Positions 1 through 12,027 of a stretch of 64,000 nt of DNA are shown here, in pieces (position 1 is the first letter of the stretch; each line of letters starts with the position of its first letter). The notes under the pieces were generated by a model, which was not told the DNA's origin, searched no databases, and saw only the letters and a list, made by a program, of their open reading frames with translations. A program made the translations under genes and the position numbers. Source of the stretch: Enchytraeus crypticus (taxonomy: Eukaryota > Annelida > Clitellata > Enchytraeida > Enchytraeidae); the NCBI GenBank assembly GCA_905160935.1, contig CAJHZI010000371.1:747501-811500 (forward strand). Reading direction: 5' to 3'.

Positions 1-296
1 TTTTTTATTGAAAATTCGGCAATCAACCAATGTACGCCATAACCCTTTAAGAGGTACAAGTTTTTTATGAGCGCTTTATCTTCATTAGTAAACACCACTT
101 TAAAATTTAAACAAAAACAGACTATGCTTGTAAAATCGTCTGTTATTGCTTAAAATAAACCGAAAGTGTCACAAAAACTAGATTTAAGATTAATTCTTTT
201 CTTCTTCTTTGTAATTCTGAAAATATTTTCAAAATCGGTTCACAAGGGTCAAAGTTGTGGACGAAATACTGCGCACATGTTTTTTTATGACTCACA

Positions 297-300
<4 letters not shown>
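1..300. other. AT-rich non-coding sequence at window start
   Basis: No coding exon or recognisable element is visible. The stretch reading tacgccataaccc near 34 resembles tacgccacaaccc near 5819, so both could belong to one older repeat split by the insertion between them. That is an inference from a short match. If pdia6 continues leftward, this is intronic sequence of that gene. Confidence 0.4.

Positions 301-341
<41 letters not shown>
301..341. repeat. (TA)n microsatellite
   Basis: This is an uninterrupted alternating TA tract. It ends directly at the CAGGGTGG terminus of the mariner-like element that starts at 342, as expected if a TA-targeting transposon landed in, or seeded, a TA array. 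Confidence 0.95.
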
Positions 342-344
<3 letters not shown>

Positions 345-584
345 GGTGGTCCAGAATAAATTAAACTATTTTGGAGGTTAATAGCTTTGACAATTTCTAT
401 CCAAATGTCTTACGTGATAATTATTAAATTAAAGACAATTCTCTTTTCTATTAACTTGCTAAAGATGTAAGAGATACTATTACACATGTTTGAGAAATTT
501 GTATTAGTCGCCGATATGTAATTTTCATGTCATATGATCGCCTGTATGAAAGTAAACCTGCCAGAGTTTATTGAACCGTAAAAC

Positions 585-830
585 TGGCCACCTAACAGCC
601 CCCCCCCCCCTAATATGAACCCGATTAACTATTCGATCGTTTACTATTGCCTTCAGCAATTACTCTATCGTGGACCAATTCACGACGTTGAACATTTGAA
701 AAGAGTCCTTGTCCTCCGTTGGACTGAGATCAGTCAGACACTCGTGGACTCAGCAATTGATCAGTGGTCCCAGCGGGTGAATGCAGTCAATCGGACACAT
801 GGTGGACACATTGAACATTTGTTCAATTGA
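585..830 (+). pseudogene. Mariner/Tc1-type transposase C-terminal fragment
   Basis: The frame opens WPPNS and ends GGHIEHLFN followed by a stop, which are hallmarks of the C-terminal end of IS630/Tc1/mariner DDE transposases. In the family the first motif normally reads WPPNSPDLNP with the third catalytic acidic residue. Here an expanded poly-C tract (600-610) replaces the SPDL part with prolines, destroying that residue. The middle, DVEHLKR..LRWTEISQTLVDSAIDQW, is the usual helical tail. Only about 80 residues remain, so this cannot be active. The same poly-C expansion occurs in the second copy near 16550, so it predates their amplification. Confidence 0.75.
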
Positions 831-1010
831 TTATAGTTCATTTAGGACATAGAGAGAAGCTGCAATGCGCTTTTTGAGATAGTCAATGCCTAATGCATAG
901 ATGACGTCACGTATGTTTATTTTTGAAATATAAATAAGTTACTAATTTATGCTCATTTATTAATATTAACAAACCAGAATGCTGTTCTATACGTTATCGA
1001 GAACGGCATC

Positions 1011-2154
1011 ATGATGGACACTACCTGTGTAACTGTTAATGAGCTGTTATGCTTCGTATCTAATAACGTATATGCCCAAGCAAGACAAGTTATAGTTCCT
1101 CAGCTGATTGGTTTCTACAACACGGAGGAGATTGCAGAGGCTAAAAATGTGCTCTTTTAGATAAGAGTTTTTAGATAAGTGTAGGAGCTATGACAATGTT
1201 AAAACCGCTTTGCCTAGGAATATAGCTCGGCATGTTACAGAAAATAAACGCAAGCTCGACGCTGAGGATATATTGGACGCATGGATGGCGGCAGATATCA
1301 ACAAGCTGGATATGCCCAAGTTCACTGCCCTTGATCTCTCCAGAGTTCTGCCAACCCGATTTACCGAAAAGGACGTTTGTGGACTCTCTGCGATGATCTT
1401 CGAAATGAGGTCTCAAATGGATAGCTTTGTGGTTAAAATAAACTCTATGGAGGAGTTTATAAAAAACCGGCCCCCAGTTCTGATGTTTAGTGTACTCTGG
1501 GTGAGAGGTTCGGTATTATAGACTCTAAGATAGACGCCATTCTACATCGGTTGGATAAGGGTCCTCCCATCTCTCTCTTGCCTTCGTCCAGAACTCAAAC
1601 TATGGATTCGTATAAGTCGCATGAACCCCCTAACAAGGATCGGTGCTCCTAATAGTCGTGATGATGTTGCCGTTCATAAGACAGCTTGGGCAGACATAGT
1701 TAATTCGCCCTCCCCCCAGGCCCCTGTGCAACGCTCAATCTCAAAAAAGAAGCCTACTAATCTGGAGAGAACATTCTCACACCCTAGTTCCAACACAGGG
1801 GATCAGGATGGCTTTCAGCTCGTCCAGAGGAAGAAGCCTAGGCTTTCACATTTGATCGGGAAAAAAACTACAACGGGTGACTCAAACGTTAAAGCTTTTG
1901 CCAAAAGAATGGCAATTTTTGTTGGGAGGTTGGAGAAGGAAACGACTACTGATGATATAATAGAGTTGCTAGGAGCCAGTGAAATCCAAGGCTGCGTCTG
2001 TAAGAAATTGTCAGGGGTTGGTAAGGATGGTCGTGAATACAAATCCAGTGCATTCATTGTCACCTGTGATGTTAAATACAAAGGCGATATATTAGATGCA
2101 AATATATGGCCTGAAAACTCTGTAATTAGGGAGTGGTGGTATAACCAGAAATAA
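1011..2154 (+). pseudogene. LINE family A ORF1, frameshifted
   Basis: A start at 1011 reads MMDTTCVTVNELLCF and stops at about 1158. The frame then resumes in other registers at about 1171-1521 and 1621-2154, indicating at least two frameshifts. The C-terminal part contains MAIFVGRLEKETTTDDIIEL and ends near WPENSVIREWWYNQK. The ORF1 of the LINE at 29952-34625 has the same plan: an ELLC..SN N-terminus, FVGRLEKLTTTDDALDYI, and a WPED..VREWLFNKPQN end. The two define a common ORF1 type with an RRM-like or nucleic-acid-binding tail, which is inferred from the pattern. The product would be an RNA-binding chaperone of the retrotransposition complex. Confidence 0.7.
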
Positions 2155-2180
2155 AGATAGCCTATATCTTATATTGAACA

Positions 2181-5087
2181 ATGGCAATCACTATTGCGAC
2201 TTTTAATATGGACGGTTTTAACAATGGTGCAGCTATGCTAAAAGAATTAGCAATAAAGCATTGTATAATTGCAGTACAAGAACACTGGCTCAGGGAAAAC
2301 GAATTGCATAAGCTTTTACTCATATGTACTGATTATGAGTTGCGTTCTCTTTCTGCTATGACTAATAGGCTGGAAGAAGGCATACTGCGAGGTAGGCCTT
2401 TCTCTGGTGTGGCTTTATTATGGCATAAATCAATTGATAAGTTAGTACAATATGTGGGAGCAGATCCCTCTAATAGATGCTTAGCGGTTAAGATATCGTT
2501 AGGTAATCGCATTATTTGGTTGATAAATGTTTACTTTCCTTGTAATTCTGAAGCTGCAACATATAGAGATGATGTTAATGTGATAATAGGTTTTATTGAT
2601 TATATTGTTGAGAATAATTCCCATACTGATGTTATCATTCTTGGCGACACTAATTTTGAGTTGAACAGCAAAAATCTAGGCTTTAATATTTTCAATCAAT
2701 TTCTTATGAGTGTTAAAATGAGCTCTTGTGATGATATTGTTAAGTGTGACACTAATGATAAATGTACTTTTGTTAATTCATATTATGGGTATAGTTCATG
2801 TATTGATCATTTCTTTGTAACGAATGAATTGAAATCTGACATTAACTCTGTCGAAATTATAGATTGCCCTTTAAACCACAGTGATCACCGTCTAGTTAGT
2901 ACGATGTGAGTATGATGTTATTATGATGCTAAATAGCTGCATTACAATTCCCTTTGAAAGTTTGCAGTCCAGTGAGTCTGGGGTAAATGATAACGCCAAT
3001 ACTAGCAAGTTATTCAAGCGTAGACGGGACAAAGGTGACTTGCGTAAATATTATAATTATACTGGCATGTTACTCTCTAATTTACACATTTGTACTAGTT
3101 TATATAGCTGTACCTGTTCGTGTAACGATCGTTATTCTTGTAATGGCAACAATGCTAAACTAGCCATAGATGATTGCTATAACAATATTGTTAACGTGCT
3201 GTTAACAGCAGAGAGCACTTCCATTCCTAAGATACCTTCTTCAGCGCTAAAACCATTCTGGAATGACCAACTAAATGAACTTAAGGATAAGTCTATTATG
3301 TGGCATCGTATTTGGCATGATATGGATCAACCAAAAACTGGTTTGATCTTCTCCATTAAGAACGATGCAAAGTTCAAATATAAACTAGCCATTAAAAAAG
3401 CAGCTGAGATATATGGAGGTAGTAAGCCTCAATTTTGCATATTTTTAATAAAGACAGCACCGAATTTTGGAATGCTTGGTCTAAGAAAATGCATACTGGT
3501 CATACTAATAACAATAAGATATGTGTTAATGGTTCCAGTTCGGATAAGGTGGTTGCAGATGCCTTCTTGAATCATTTTCAAACTGTATACTGTGATTCCG
3601 GTCTGGCTACCAACGCTAAAACTGAGTTTGAATGCTTGATGACTAAAAGTTTAGCTAATTGCTCGAATGTTTATGCCCCTGATATGTCGTGTTTAACGGT
3701 TGAGCTAGTGGATCGCTGTATACATAAGCTTGCTATAGGTAAGGCTTGTGGTCCTGACAATTTAATGGCTGAAAATCTAATATATGCACACCCTATACTA
3801 GTCGTTCAGTTAACTAACCTATTTAAAAGCATTGCTATCCAGGGTTATGTTCCTCAAGGGTTCAGTACAGGTTATATTATCCCGATAATTAAGGACAAAC
3901 TTGGTGATAAAAACGACGTCAACAACTATAGAGGTATCACATTAATTGCACTCATTTCTAAACTGTTTGAGTTAGTCATTCTTGATATATGTGAGGATTA
4001 TCTTGTTACTAGCAACCTCCAATTTGGTTTCAAGGTAAACTCAAGTTGTTATCATGCAATTTTTATGATGACTGAAGTCGTTGAATATTTTCTAGATAAT
4101 GGTAATAGTGTGTTTATGGCCACACTTGACCTGAAGAAGGCATTCGATATAGTTAACCACTTTAAATTATTTACAAGTCTTATATTGAAGGGCATTCCTT
4201 TATGGATTATAGTTGTGCTACAGGACTGGTATTCTAAGTTAAATGTCTGTGTTCGTTGGAATGGATCCTATTCTCATAATACTTGTGTTAAAAGTGGCGT
4301 GAGACAAGGTAGCTCTCTATTGCCGGCTTTATTTAATATCATTATTGATCCTTGCATTAATGACCTAAAAATCTCTTAATGTAGGTTGTACCATTGGTGC
4401 ACAATTTGTTGGTATGATCTTGTACGCTGATGATTTGCTTGTTATTTCACCAATGGTGCCCGGTTTACAAAGATGCTAGATCAATGCTCAATTTCGTTTG
4501 ATAATTTACTATTGGAATTCAATATAGATAAATCTATGTGTGCTGCGATTGGGTTAGGGTCAGCCTGTGAAATTTCTTCAATGTCTCTAATGAAAAAACC
4601 ATTAAACTGGGTAAAACGTTTTAAATACTTAGGTTTTACTTTTATAGCAAGTAAAAATCTAATGGTTGACACAAATATGATTATTAGAAAATTTTATTCT
4701 AATTGCAATAATATATTGAGTAAATCAGCTTATTTAACTGAGCTGACAAGATTGCATCTTTTAGAGTCCTACTGCTTGCCCATTTTAACCTATGCCACTG
4801 TTAGTATTTCACTTAGAAACGATCAAATTCATGATTTAAATGTTGCCTGGAACAGTGTTTATAGAAAACTATTTAACTATCATAAATGGGAATCTGTTAA
4901 GCCAATTATGATAGGGTTGGGTAAGTTGAATTTTAAGTACATTAGAGTTAAACTTATGTTTAATTTCTTTAGAAGCAGCCTATATAGATTCAGTATAAAT
5001 ATAATTTTAAAGCATTTTGTAATTGGATATGTGTTGAAGGATTTAGATAAAATGTGTCATTGTTCTAGATTGCCTATAAATTGTTAG
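2181..5087 (+). pseudogene. LINE family A ORF2: endonuclease plus reverse transcriptase
   Basis: The endonuclease (2181-2909) shows MAITIATFNMDGFNNG, VQEHWL, INVYFPC, ILGDTNFEL, CIDHFF and NHSDHRLVS, the standard active-site series of APE-type LINE endonucleases. The reverse transcriptase follows with NNYRGITLI, LDLKKAFDIVNH, VRQGSSLLPALFN and the catalytic YADD at 4422-4433, then a C-terminal region to 5087. There are stops at 2909 and 4379 and a register change near 3435-3570, so the reading frame is broken in at least three places. It would nick target DNA and reverse transcribe the element RNA, but this copy is dead. Confidence 0.85.
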
Positions 5088-5546
5088 ATGGTTCTAGACA
5101 ATAGAGTGTCTTATGGTAGAAGCGTGTATTTAATTTACTAAACTTTTAATACTAGTGCTGGTGTTAGCAGGAATTCTAGTTAAGTTTCTAGTATTTCATT
5201 TTTGATTGTTTTATGATCCTATGTTTTTGTGTGTATGTGTGTGTATATATTTATATGTGATGCATCTTGATCCTGTCTGTTTTTGACGAATAATGAAATG
5301 AATATAATCTTGAATTCTTGCTTTTTAGATTTTAAGTTTTCACGCAATTTCATTGGAAATTACATATCGGCGACTAATGATAATTATAATTTCTAAAACA
5401 TGTGTAATAATATCTCTTAGATATTTAGCATGTTGATAGAAAAGAGAATTGTTTTTAATTTTTAACTTAATGTACACGTAAGACGTTTGGATAAAAATTG
5501 TCAAAGATATTTGCCTTCAAAGTAGTTTCATTTATTCTGGACCACC

Positions 5547-5549
<3 letters not shown>

Positions 5550-5621
<72 letters not shown>
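5550..5621. repeat. (TA)n microsatellite
   Basis: A pure TA tract directly abuts the right terminus (gaccaccatg) of mariner-like family 1 copy 1. Confidence 0.95.
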
Positions 5622-5623
<2 letters not shown>

Positions 5624-6124
5624 GACACGTATACACATATACACATTCAGTATAAATACAGATTTCAAAAATGGCAACCAGAAAGAAAACTTTCCATGAT
5701 TTTTGTACCTGATGTCTACTTGTCGCGTACAATTTTGAGATTTTCCCTGATGAAATTCCATGCATTTTCACGGAGTTACATGGCAATACATGCTAAAAGA
5801 CGAGTTAAATCCTTGTTTACGCCACAACCCTAAGGTTTGAAGCGAATGATATATATATGTCGCTCAATTATACTGTTTTTGAAGAGCTTTACGGATCTAT
5901 TGTTTTCATTTAGGTCGCACACTACTGCTGAAATCTCCGCATTCCTTGTATATCTGGGATTTCTTACTAGGTTAGAAAATTAGAGGCCTCGCAATATCCA
6001 ACAAATCCGGTCCACACTAGCGCTTACCTGAAGCATAACTTACGCAACTTTGTGCGCGGATTCACGTCCACTGATGAAGAATCAAACTAAAATATCTTGA
6101 CTATTATTTTGGATATAACCTTCA
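5622..6124. other. Non-coding; probable upstream part of a decayed mariner-like element
   Basis: No open frame of note. The 3' neighbour is a transposase C-terminal remnant, so part of this stretch, such as ttcaaaaatggcaaccagaaag near 5665, may derive from the same element. This is an inference from position only. Confidence 0.3.
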
Positions 6125-6349
6125 TGTTCTCCTGATTTGAAACTTTTAGATTATCATGTTTGGCAAAAAAATGTGAAGCAGCAGTAGTCTGAGCCCGAAA
6201 CAACCGGATATCAACCAATTAAAAGAAGCATTACAGGCTTTACCCAACCACCCCAAGCTTCGATAAATAGAACACTATGCACCCTTCAGAAAAGGTTACA
6301 GTCGTGTATTGTGAATAAAAGTAGACATTTAGAACAGTTACTATGTTAG
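6125..6349 (+). pseudogene. Second mariner/Tc1-type transposase remnant
   Basis: One frame reads CSPDLKLLDYHVWQKNVKQQ, a stop, then SEPETTGYQPIKRSI..PQASINRTLCTLQKRLQSCIVNKSRHLEQLLC and a stop. This matches the usual SPDLNPLDYHVW and C-terminal RKRLQ.CI..GGHIEQLL pattern of Tc1/mariner transposases. It differs in sequence from the remnant at 585-830, so it represents another family. The N-terminal DNA-binding domain and the first two catalytic Asp residues are absent. Confidence 0.7.
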
Positions 6350-8144
6350 AATATTTCTAAATAAATCAATCAAACGGTTCTTTTGAGGTCCAACAAAATA
6401 TAGTAATTTATAATGTGTTTAATTGAAATTTAGTAACGAAAAGCAGCCTTAATGAGTAAAGAGGGTATAGCTCGAATTGTACTTAATATATTTCAAAGAA
6501 ATTTGAAGGAGACATGTAGGAACAATCTCGAAAATTTACATTACAGACATCAGGTACAAACAATTATGCAAAATTTTCTTTAGGGGAGCTATATTTTAAC
6601 GTAGTCTGTAATATATTAATATAATATACAAAACTCTAATCCTAAGAACATCTTAGTCGCCCGTAGAATGTAATTGTAAAGTGTGGTACTAATGAAGTAT
6701 AGTAATGGAAATTTGAGTCCCAAACACTGAAGAATAGATCAACCGTTAACTGCACGTGTCGTAAGAGGCGACAAAACAAAAACTGAGGAAGGTAATGGGC
6801 AACCACCTCAGAAGCCACATTTCTTGCCAAGTTATAGGCTATATACAAAACAACAAAAATAACAAAAGGCAAAGATTACTAATAACCATGGAGAGGAAAA
6901 AGGAGGAAATAACGAAAACTACAGAAACACTACAAAAAACATAAACCAAGAAAAGAAACTATGTAGCACATGCAGTATGTCATGTGTGTAACTATACGAA
7001 ATTTTAAAAAATATATATGGTATAAACTTTTGTGTATTAAGTTGATCTTTATGGAGTGTGAAAACAAACTCTGAGCATTAATATGTACCATGGACCTGCC
7101 ACTTACCAGAATACTGAAAAGAAAGAGAGAAGAATTAATAATACTAGTAGCATAAGAAAAGTGATAACAAGTATAATGTTAATGGTTACCACATAAGAGC
7201 AAAATGTCCACAAGTCTACTCAACTAATATTATACCGGAGACTTTAGAAAAATACAGGAAATGCAATAAGACGGGTATCATTGATCTTCAAAAATTAATT
7301 TTTTAAATTGTGAAAAAACGCCATCCCCATTACTTTACGGAGTTATAGATACATGTCCAAAGTAACTTAAATTAGATAAAATTTATAAAAATATTTAGCC
7401 CTGAATCAAAAAATTTTGGGTCGAAAATGCAGTTTACCTTTTGAAATGCACTTTATCTCACCATTTGCGAGGTCGAGTTGTGAAAATGTGGCAAGTTCAC
7501 TGTTTCAGTGTCATTTGTCAGTATCTACGCTAACAAATTAGAGTAGAATTGGATCATCAGCAATTACGTCACTGAAAGAGGGATAAGACGAAGATGACCC
7601 TTGGGCTTTGATTAGATGTTTGTTAGACACGGGGCAGCGGCCTTCACGGGGATCATTGAGGTCAACAGTGCCATCTCTATCGTGTTACTGAACAACACGT
7701 GTACATCTAAGAATATGTTGCAGGTGCTGTTTTTCTTATTATCTTATTAGCAGTTTTCTAGTGAGAAAATGTACGAGACAGCATTCAGGCTTTACGTTGT
7801 GAACACATAGAGCTGTAAATATCGAATTTACTAAGAGATTGTGAAAATATGGTAAACAGGTTTACACCTGCAGCTTATATCTGGTTTTTAAAATCATACC
7901 AATTTAATTATTATTACCATTATACTTCTTACTATTAATATTTTTTAAAAACAAAGTTTGAAAGCTGTCAGCTTCAGCTGTTTATTTAAACTGGAAGACC
8001 CAGTAGTCGGCAGTATGATTCAGCATTTTGTTTTCTCGAATCATTTTCATAAAACCATGGGATGTTTACACCTAGGGTAAAATAGAAAGTACTAAAAGAT
8101 ACTAGTGCAATTAGCACTATTATATAATAGTTATTTTACTATAC
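6350..8144. other. pdia6 intron or flank without a gene
   Basis: AT-rich. It contains the dispersed motif gtcgtaagaggcgac at 6758-6772, which recurs near 19182 and 42838. It also contains a repeat-like block around 7400-7440 (aaaattttgggtcgaaaatg). I searched by eye on the minus strand for the remaining pdia6 exons (b domain, acidic tail, KDEL-type end) and did not see them. They may lie left of the window. Confidence 0.5.
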
Positions 8145-8294
8145 CTCAGTGATTTCAGGAGCCGGAACATTTTCTGCTAACTTTTCTAAAGCCCAAGCTA
8201 CTATGTCACTGGAAGTACGTCCTCCATCAAATTCAACAGCATCTCCATCTTTAACGCCCGAAGGAAACAATTTAATAGTAGGATATCCTCGAAC
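8145..8294 (-). CDS. pdia6: pdia6 exon 7: end of thioredoxin domain a' and start of b domain
   Basis: The exon reads VRGYPTIKLFPSGVKDGDAV and continues EFDGGRTSSDIVAWALEKLA, ending ENVPAPEITE: exactly 50 codons, phase 0 at both ends. The acceptor is ttttttag and the donor is gtatag. The cis-proline of the thioredoxin fold is in GYPT, and the GGRT motif is typical of PDIA6 a-type domains. It joins in frame to exon 6, which ends ASRYN. The next exon is not visible to the left. Confidence 0.93.
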
Positions 8295-8889
8295 CTAAAA
8301 AAGGACAGTAAACTAGGCGTATTATTATTAATAGGCACTTCAATATCATCCAATTAAGCCTCAGAGGCAGTGACTTAAGGTGCTACTTTAAGTTAAGGAG
8401 CTATGTTGCATTTTTTAAAATAATTAGCAAGTTCAAACTATATCTCGATGAGTAGTAATTTAAATCACAATAGTTATCCATGCTTAACAGGCTTTGAAAT
8501 TAGTCATTTCAATCGATAATATACAAAATTGAGACTGGAAATATAATTGATGGCTTTAAAATATTTATTCAAAATGATCAATTTCGAAAAATAAATAAAT
8601 TTCACAATTAAAACTGCAACGTAAAACAAGAATATTTTCTGCAGATTAATTAAATCAGTGACAAAACTTACCAAAAACCAACTATAAAAGCAGAATATAT
8701 TGTGTTTTTCTATTTGACACATTAGTAGGCCTTAGGGCCGAAAGGGCGGGCATTCACGCAGTCGGTTAGCTGCACAAAGTGATGGGCAATATATTTTTTA
8801 CAAGTATTATGAATATACTTTATAAAAGTAGTTTGAAAATACTAAAATAAAATACTTTTCAAAATTTACATACTTATGAGCATATTTGT

Positions 8890-10330
8890 AAGCACGACTA
8901 AAGAAATGCCTTCAAACAACTACTCTCTCGATAAAACTACTTTCTCAAACCTATGTGCAAACGAGTTCAACTTTAAACCACGCATCCTATTTACTAAACG
9001 ACTGGATAATCCAAATCCCTCCAAACCACTCGACGTCTACTAGTAGGACTTGCTTCTAAAGAGAATGACATCAATTTATGTAAATTAGTGAGACAACTCC
9101 GACGTTCTCAAGAGCCTTACGTCTCAGCGAATATCTATATCAATCCTCACTTGTCTCTGGATGGGAGCAAAAGGCAATACCAGACATATCTAGCCAAAAC
9201 GTGGCCATGTGCTCTGCCCAGTAACGCGTCGATCCTCAGATCATACAATCCTACTACAAAAAATAATCAAACTCAACAACTACCCCAGCCTAATGCAACC
9301 CCTGCAACAAACCTCCTAAATGCTATGGATTTTCCTCTTCTATCTTCCTCGCTATCTCATGTATCTCAGGGATACAGCAGTTTACTCAACCCGTCAGCGG
9401 CTTCCTTCTCGGGAACCATCTCAAAGAGTGACATAGACCTACTAAATCTTCAATTTCAAACCCCCCTCAACCTATCACATCTGCTCAATGGCCGCCACAG
9501 CAACCACCTCAAATACTTCTCAACCTGTGAATCTTGACACTGACGAAGACCTTCCCAGTGCCAACTGACTGGGTCGCCTACATAATCACCACGACTCCTT
9601 CAATCGACAGCCGCTCCAGTCCCCCAAATCCATAAATACTGCAACTGCTCCACTCCATGATGCTACCATTGTCTCTGTCCCAAATTCCATGCCTAATTCT
9701 ATAATTAAATGCATATTTTCTAACCAACGTAGTCTAAAAAATGCAATATCTGAACTCAACTTATTTATATCTGACCTAAATATCGATATTGCATGCTTGT
9801 GTGAAACTTGGTAAAATGAATCGATATTACATCATATGCTTCGTGGTAGTGATTTTAGCATTTCTAGAAATAATAGAGCTCGTAGACGTGGAGGTGGCTA
9901 CATGCATTTCTCGGAGGTCACTGTATTCGAAAGCAACAAAAAAATTCAAACCAATAGCTCTCCAGGTTTCGACTGTCTCCCATCAACACCGCTCAAAAAA
10001 CATTAGTAGTTTTATCTAGACCTCTTTCCTATTTATTTAAGCTTTCGATGGATTTTGATGAAATTCCTTTAGCATGAAAAAATTCTATACTCCCCGTCCT
10101 TAAAAAGGGCAATAAATCAGATCCAAGAAACTATTGCCCCATATCATTAACTTCCATTGTTTGCAAAATTATGGAAAAAATTGTAAAAGATCAGATTCTC
10201 TCATACCTAATCTCAAACCACTTAATTTATCCAAGGCAATTCAATTTCCTTCCTATAAAATCCACAAACAGCCAATTACTAAAATACTTTCACAACACGT
10301 CAGAATTCCTAGGAAATTTTATTTCCTAGG
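8890..10330 (+). pseudogene. LINE remnant: ORF1 tail, endonuclease start, partial RT
   Basis: Around 8960-9150 broken frames give RILFTKRLDNPN, LRRSQEPYVSANIYINPHLS and then RQYQTYLAKTW, resembling the C-terminal end of a LINE ORF1 protein, followed by a Ser/Asn/Gln-rich stretch to 9537. Near 9710-9830 comes an endonuclease start: SLKNAISELNLFISDLNIDI then ACLCETW. After an apparent internal deletion, RT motifs appear at about 10045-10310: ILPVLKKGNKSDPRNYCPIS and FLPIKSTNSQLLKYF. There are multiple stops and shifts. It is a fossil APE-type LINE, perhaps of the Jockey/L2 group. Confidence 0.6.
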
Positions 10331-10397
10331 ATTTTAGTTTTTTAGTTTAGTTAGTTTAGATAGTTAGTTTAGTTTAGTTAGGAGTTTAGATAGAATT

Positions 10398-10540
10398 TTA
10401 ATAGAATATAACTACCAACTAGGGCCAGTCTCATTGATAAGAGTGAATGAGGTTATTGACTTAGGAGTCCTCTTTTCACAGGACCTTTCCTTGTCTTCGC
10501 ATATCCAGCCTCTGTGTAATGAGGCGCGCAGAAAGGCGGC
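10398..10540 (+). pseudogene. LINE reverse transcriptase C-terminal fragment
   Basis: One frame reads YNYQLGPVSLIRVNEVIDLG then VLFSQDLSLSSHIQPLCNEA. This matches the conserved segment just after the catalytic palm of CR1/Jockey-type RTs (…DLGV..D..LSFS.HI…KA). It is preceded by a ttagttTAGTTagtttagatag-like simple stretch (10337-10395) and followed by a tRNA-like block on the opposite strand. Confidence 0.6.
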
Positions 10541-10610
10541 CCAAGATTTGAACCCTGCACATACTGATCCGCGGTCAAATAACTTACCTACATCACCACT
10601 GGCTCCAGCG
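10540..10610 (-). repeat. tRNA-like (SINE-head) block
   Basis: On the minus strand there is a B-box-like GGGTTCAAATC (10545-10555) and an A-box-like TGGTGATGTAGG (10587-10598). The shared words atcagtatgtgc and gggttcaaatc also occur at 45030-45060, suggesting two copies of one tRNA-derived SINE head. No clean cloverleaf can be drawn, so this is not called as a functional tRNA. Confidence 0.4.
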
Positions 10611-11029
10611 AGTCCAGCCAGTACATATAATAGGAGTATCGAGTGTGGACTCAGTGGACTATAGAGTAATAAAGTAAGCAATATATTTCAATAGGGTCTA
10701 GGCTACATATAATTTACTTTGTGTTAGCAATATAATTATTATTGGGTTTGGATTAGGCCTGTGTTAAACACCATCTCCTGAAACTTATCTTCTGCTATTT
10801 TCTTCATAGTTTTATTATAGTATAGGAGTACTTTGCACCAAGTTTACTGAAGTAAACTATCGCTAAGCCGCTCAAATGTCTAATTGATATTTGAATTTGT
10901 TCCTATATCTCTAAACACTGAATTTGTAACTCATTGCTCTCCGTCCACCTACGAGTTATGGCTACCATGATCTGTTACGACTATGAATAAAAATTCAATA
11001 ATAGAGATCGTGTTAAGCAATTTCGAATT

Positions 11030-12027
11030 TCCTGCATGCATGACTAATTTTGATGCGATATTTTGGCCATCATGGAGCCAAGCAGTTTATTAGAGGTAAA
11101 CCTGTACGATAGGGTTTTGAAGAATGAATGCTTTGCAGCTCAACTGGATATTATTACCACATAGATCCATAGTGCGTAAAGAACAGCTTTGGAGTAGGTA
11201 GCCGTGAAGATGGACCTCTGGGAAGAAAAGTTATCCTTAGCTGCTTAGAGGTTGTAGAAAATTTGCATGCTTATAGAGTTTTCTTTGATCATTTTTTTAA
11301 AGTCATGATTTGTTGGCAATTCTGACTCGCAAGGGCTTCGAAGCGTCAGGAACTGTGAGAGAAAACAGGATCAGAGGATGTTCAATTAGGTGTAAACAAG
11401 ATATGATCAAAGAGGAAAGAGGTTCTACTGATTTCCGATTTGACAGAAGATACTAATTATGAAATGGAATGATATAATGTCATTTGTGTTGCCACAAACT
11501 TTGATGATGTAGGGCCGTACAAGAGGGTCAAAAGGTACTCAAAACAAACCAAGTCAACTATTGAGGTAAATCAGCCTGCAGCAATAGCAACGTACAACAA
11601 GCAGGTATGGGTGAGGTTGATCAGTGCGACCAAATATCTGTTGACAACGAGTGGAGAAAAACTCGATTTGCTCTCATTTCAAAGGCAACTGGCAAAATTC
11701 TATTTAAGCATCAATGCACAGAGCAGAAAGAAATCAATTAATTCTGGAGCAAGTTTAAAGATCCCAGGAATAGTTGTTGCTGACACAGGGCTGGAAGATA
11801 AAGGCCACTTTCAAAGGCGAATTGAGAAGCAGAGATGTGTTCTATGCAACTCAAAGATAAGGTGGCAATGCAAGAGATTTAATGTGTCTCTTGGCGTGGA
11901 AAACGAATGCTTTGAGAACTTTCTTTCATATGAAGAACCTAAAGTAATGCATAATGAAACTTGGTCTCGTCACATACCTATGTCCCTTAGGAAGGACACA
12001 CCTGTAAAACTGACCCCCATGAACTGA
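11030..12027 (+). pseudogene. piggyBac-like transposase, degraded C-terminal two thirds
   Basis: Reading across frames gives FGHHGAKQFIRGKPVR, then SCLEVVENLHAYRVFFDHFF, GTVRENRIRGC, ERGSTDFRFDRRY and VKRYSKQTK. A longer frame (11611-12027) contains LDLLSFQRQLAKFYLSINAQ and a Cys-rich end, RRIEKQRCVLCNSKIRWQC. These follow the order of the DDE_Tnp_1_7 domain and the C-terminal zinc-binding finger of piggyBac transposases. At least four frameshifts or stops make it non-functional. The N-terminus and the TTAA ends are not identified. It sits inside the hAT element, so it arrived later. Confidence 0.7.

Larger units (their letters stand above)
880..5307 (+). mobile_element. Non-LTR retrotransposon (LINE family A), near full length
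   Basis: The order is a 5' region, ORF1 (1011-2154), and ORF2 with an apurinic-type endonuclease and reverse transcriptase (2181-5087). A 3' region rich in TG/TA follows and ends gacgaataatgaaatgaat. A 5'-truncated copy of the same 3' end lies at 45545-45757, and a related RT fragment is at 58375-58550. Both ends fall inside the family 1 mariner-like element, which dates the insertion after it. An exact target-site duplication could not be fixed by eye. The clade is not certain; it is an APE-type element of the broad Jockey/CR1/I group. Confidence 0.85.
342..5549 (+). mobile_element. Mariner-like long-TIR element, family 1 copy 1, split by a LINE
   Basis: The left terminal inverted repeat (342 to about 527) begins CAGGGTGGTCCAGAATAAA and contains acacatgtttgagaaat and gccgatatgtaattttca. 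The inverted counterpart lies at about 5354-5549 and abuts another (TA)n array. A transposase C-terminal remnant follows the left TIR. Comparison with the uninterrupted copy at 16048-16820 shows that the interior was broken near 880 and resumes near 5308 (ataatcttgaattcttg). The 4.4 kb between is a later LINE insertion. The element lacks the transposase N-terminus and first catalytic residues, so it is a non-autonomous internal-deletion derivative. Confidence 0.85.

Noticed and set aside
1..8144. Remaining C-terminal pdia6 exons with ER-retention signal
   Set aside because: No minus-strand match to the b-domain or acidic tail seen by eye. They are assumed to lie beyond the window.
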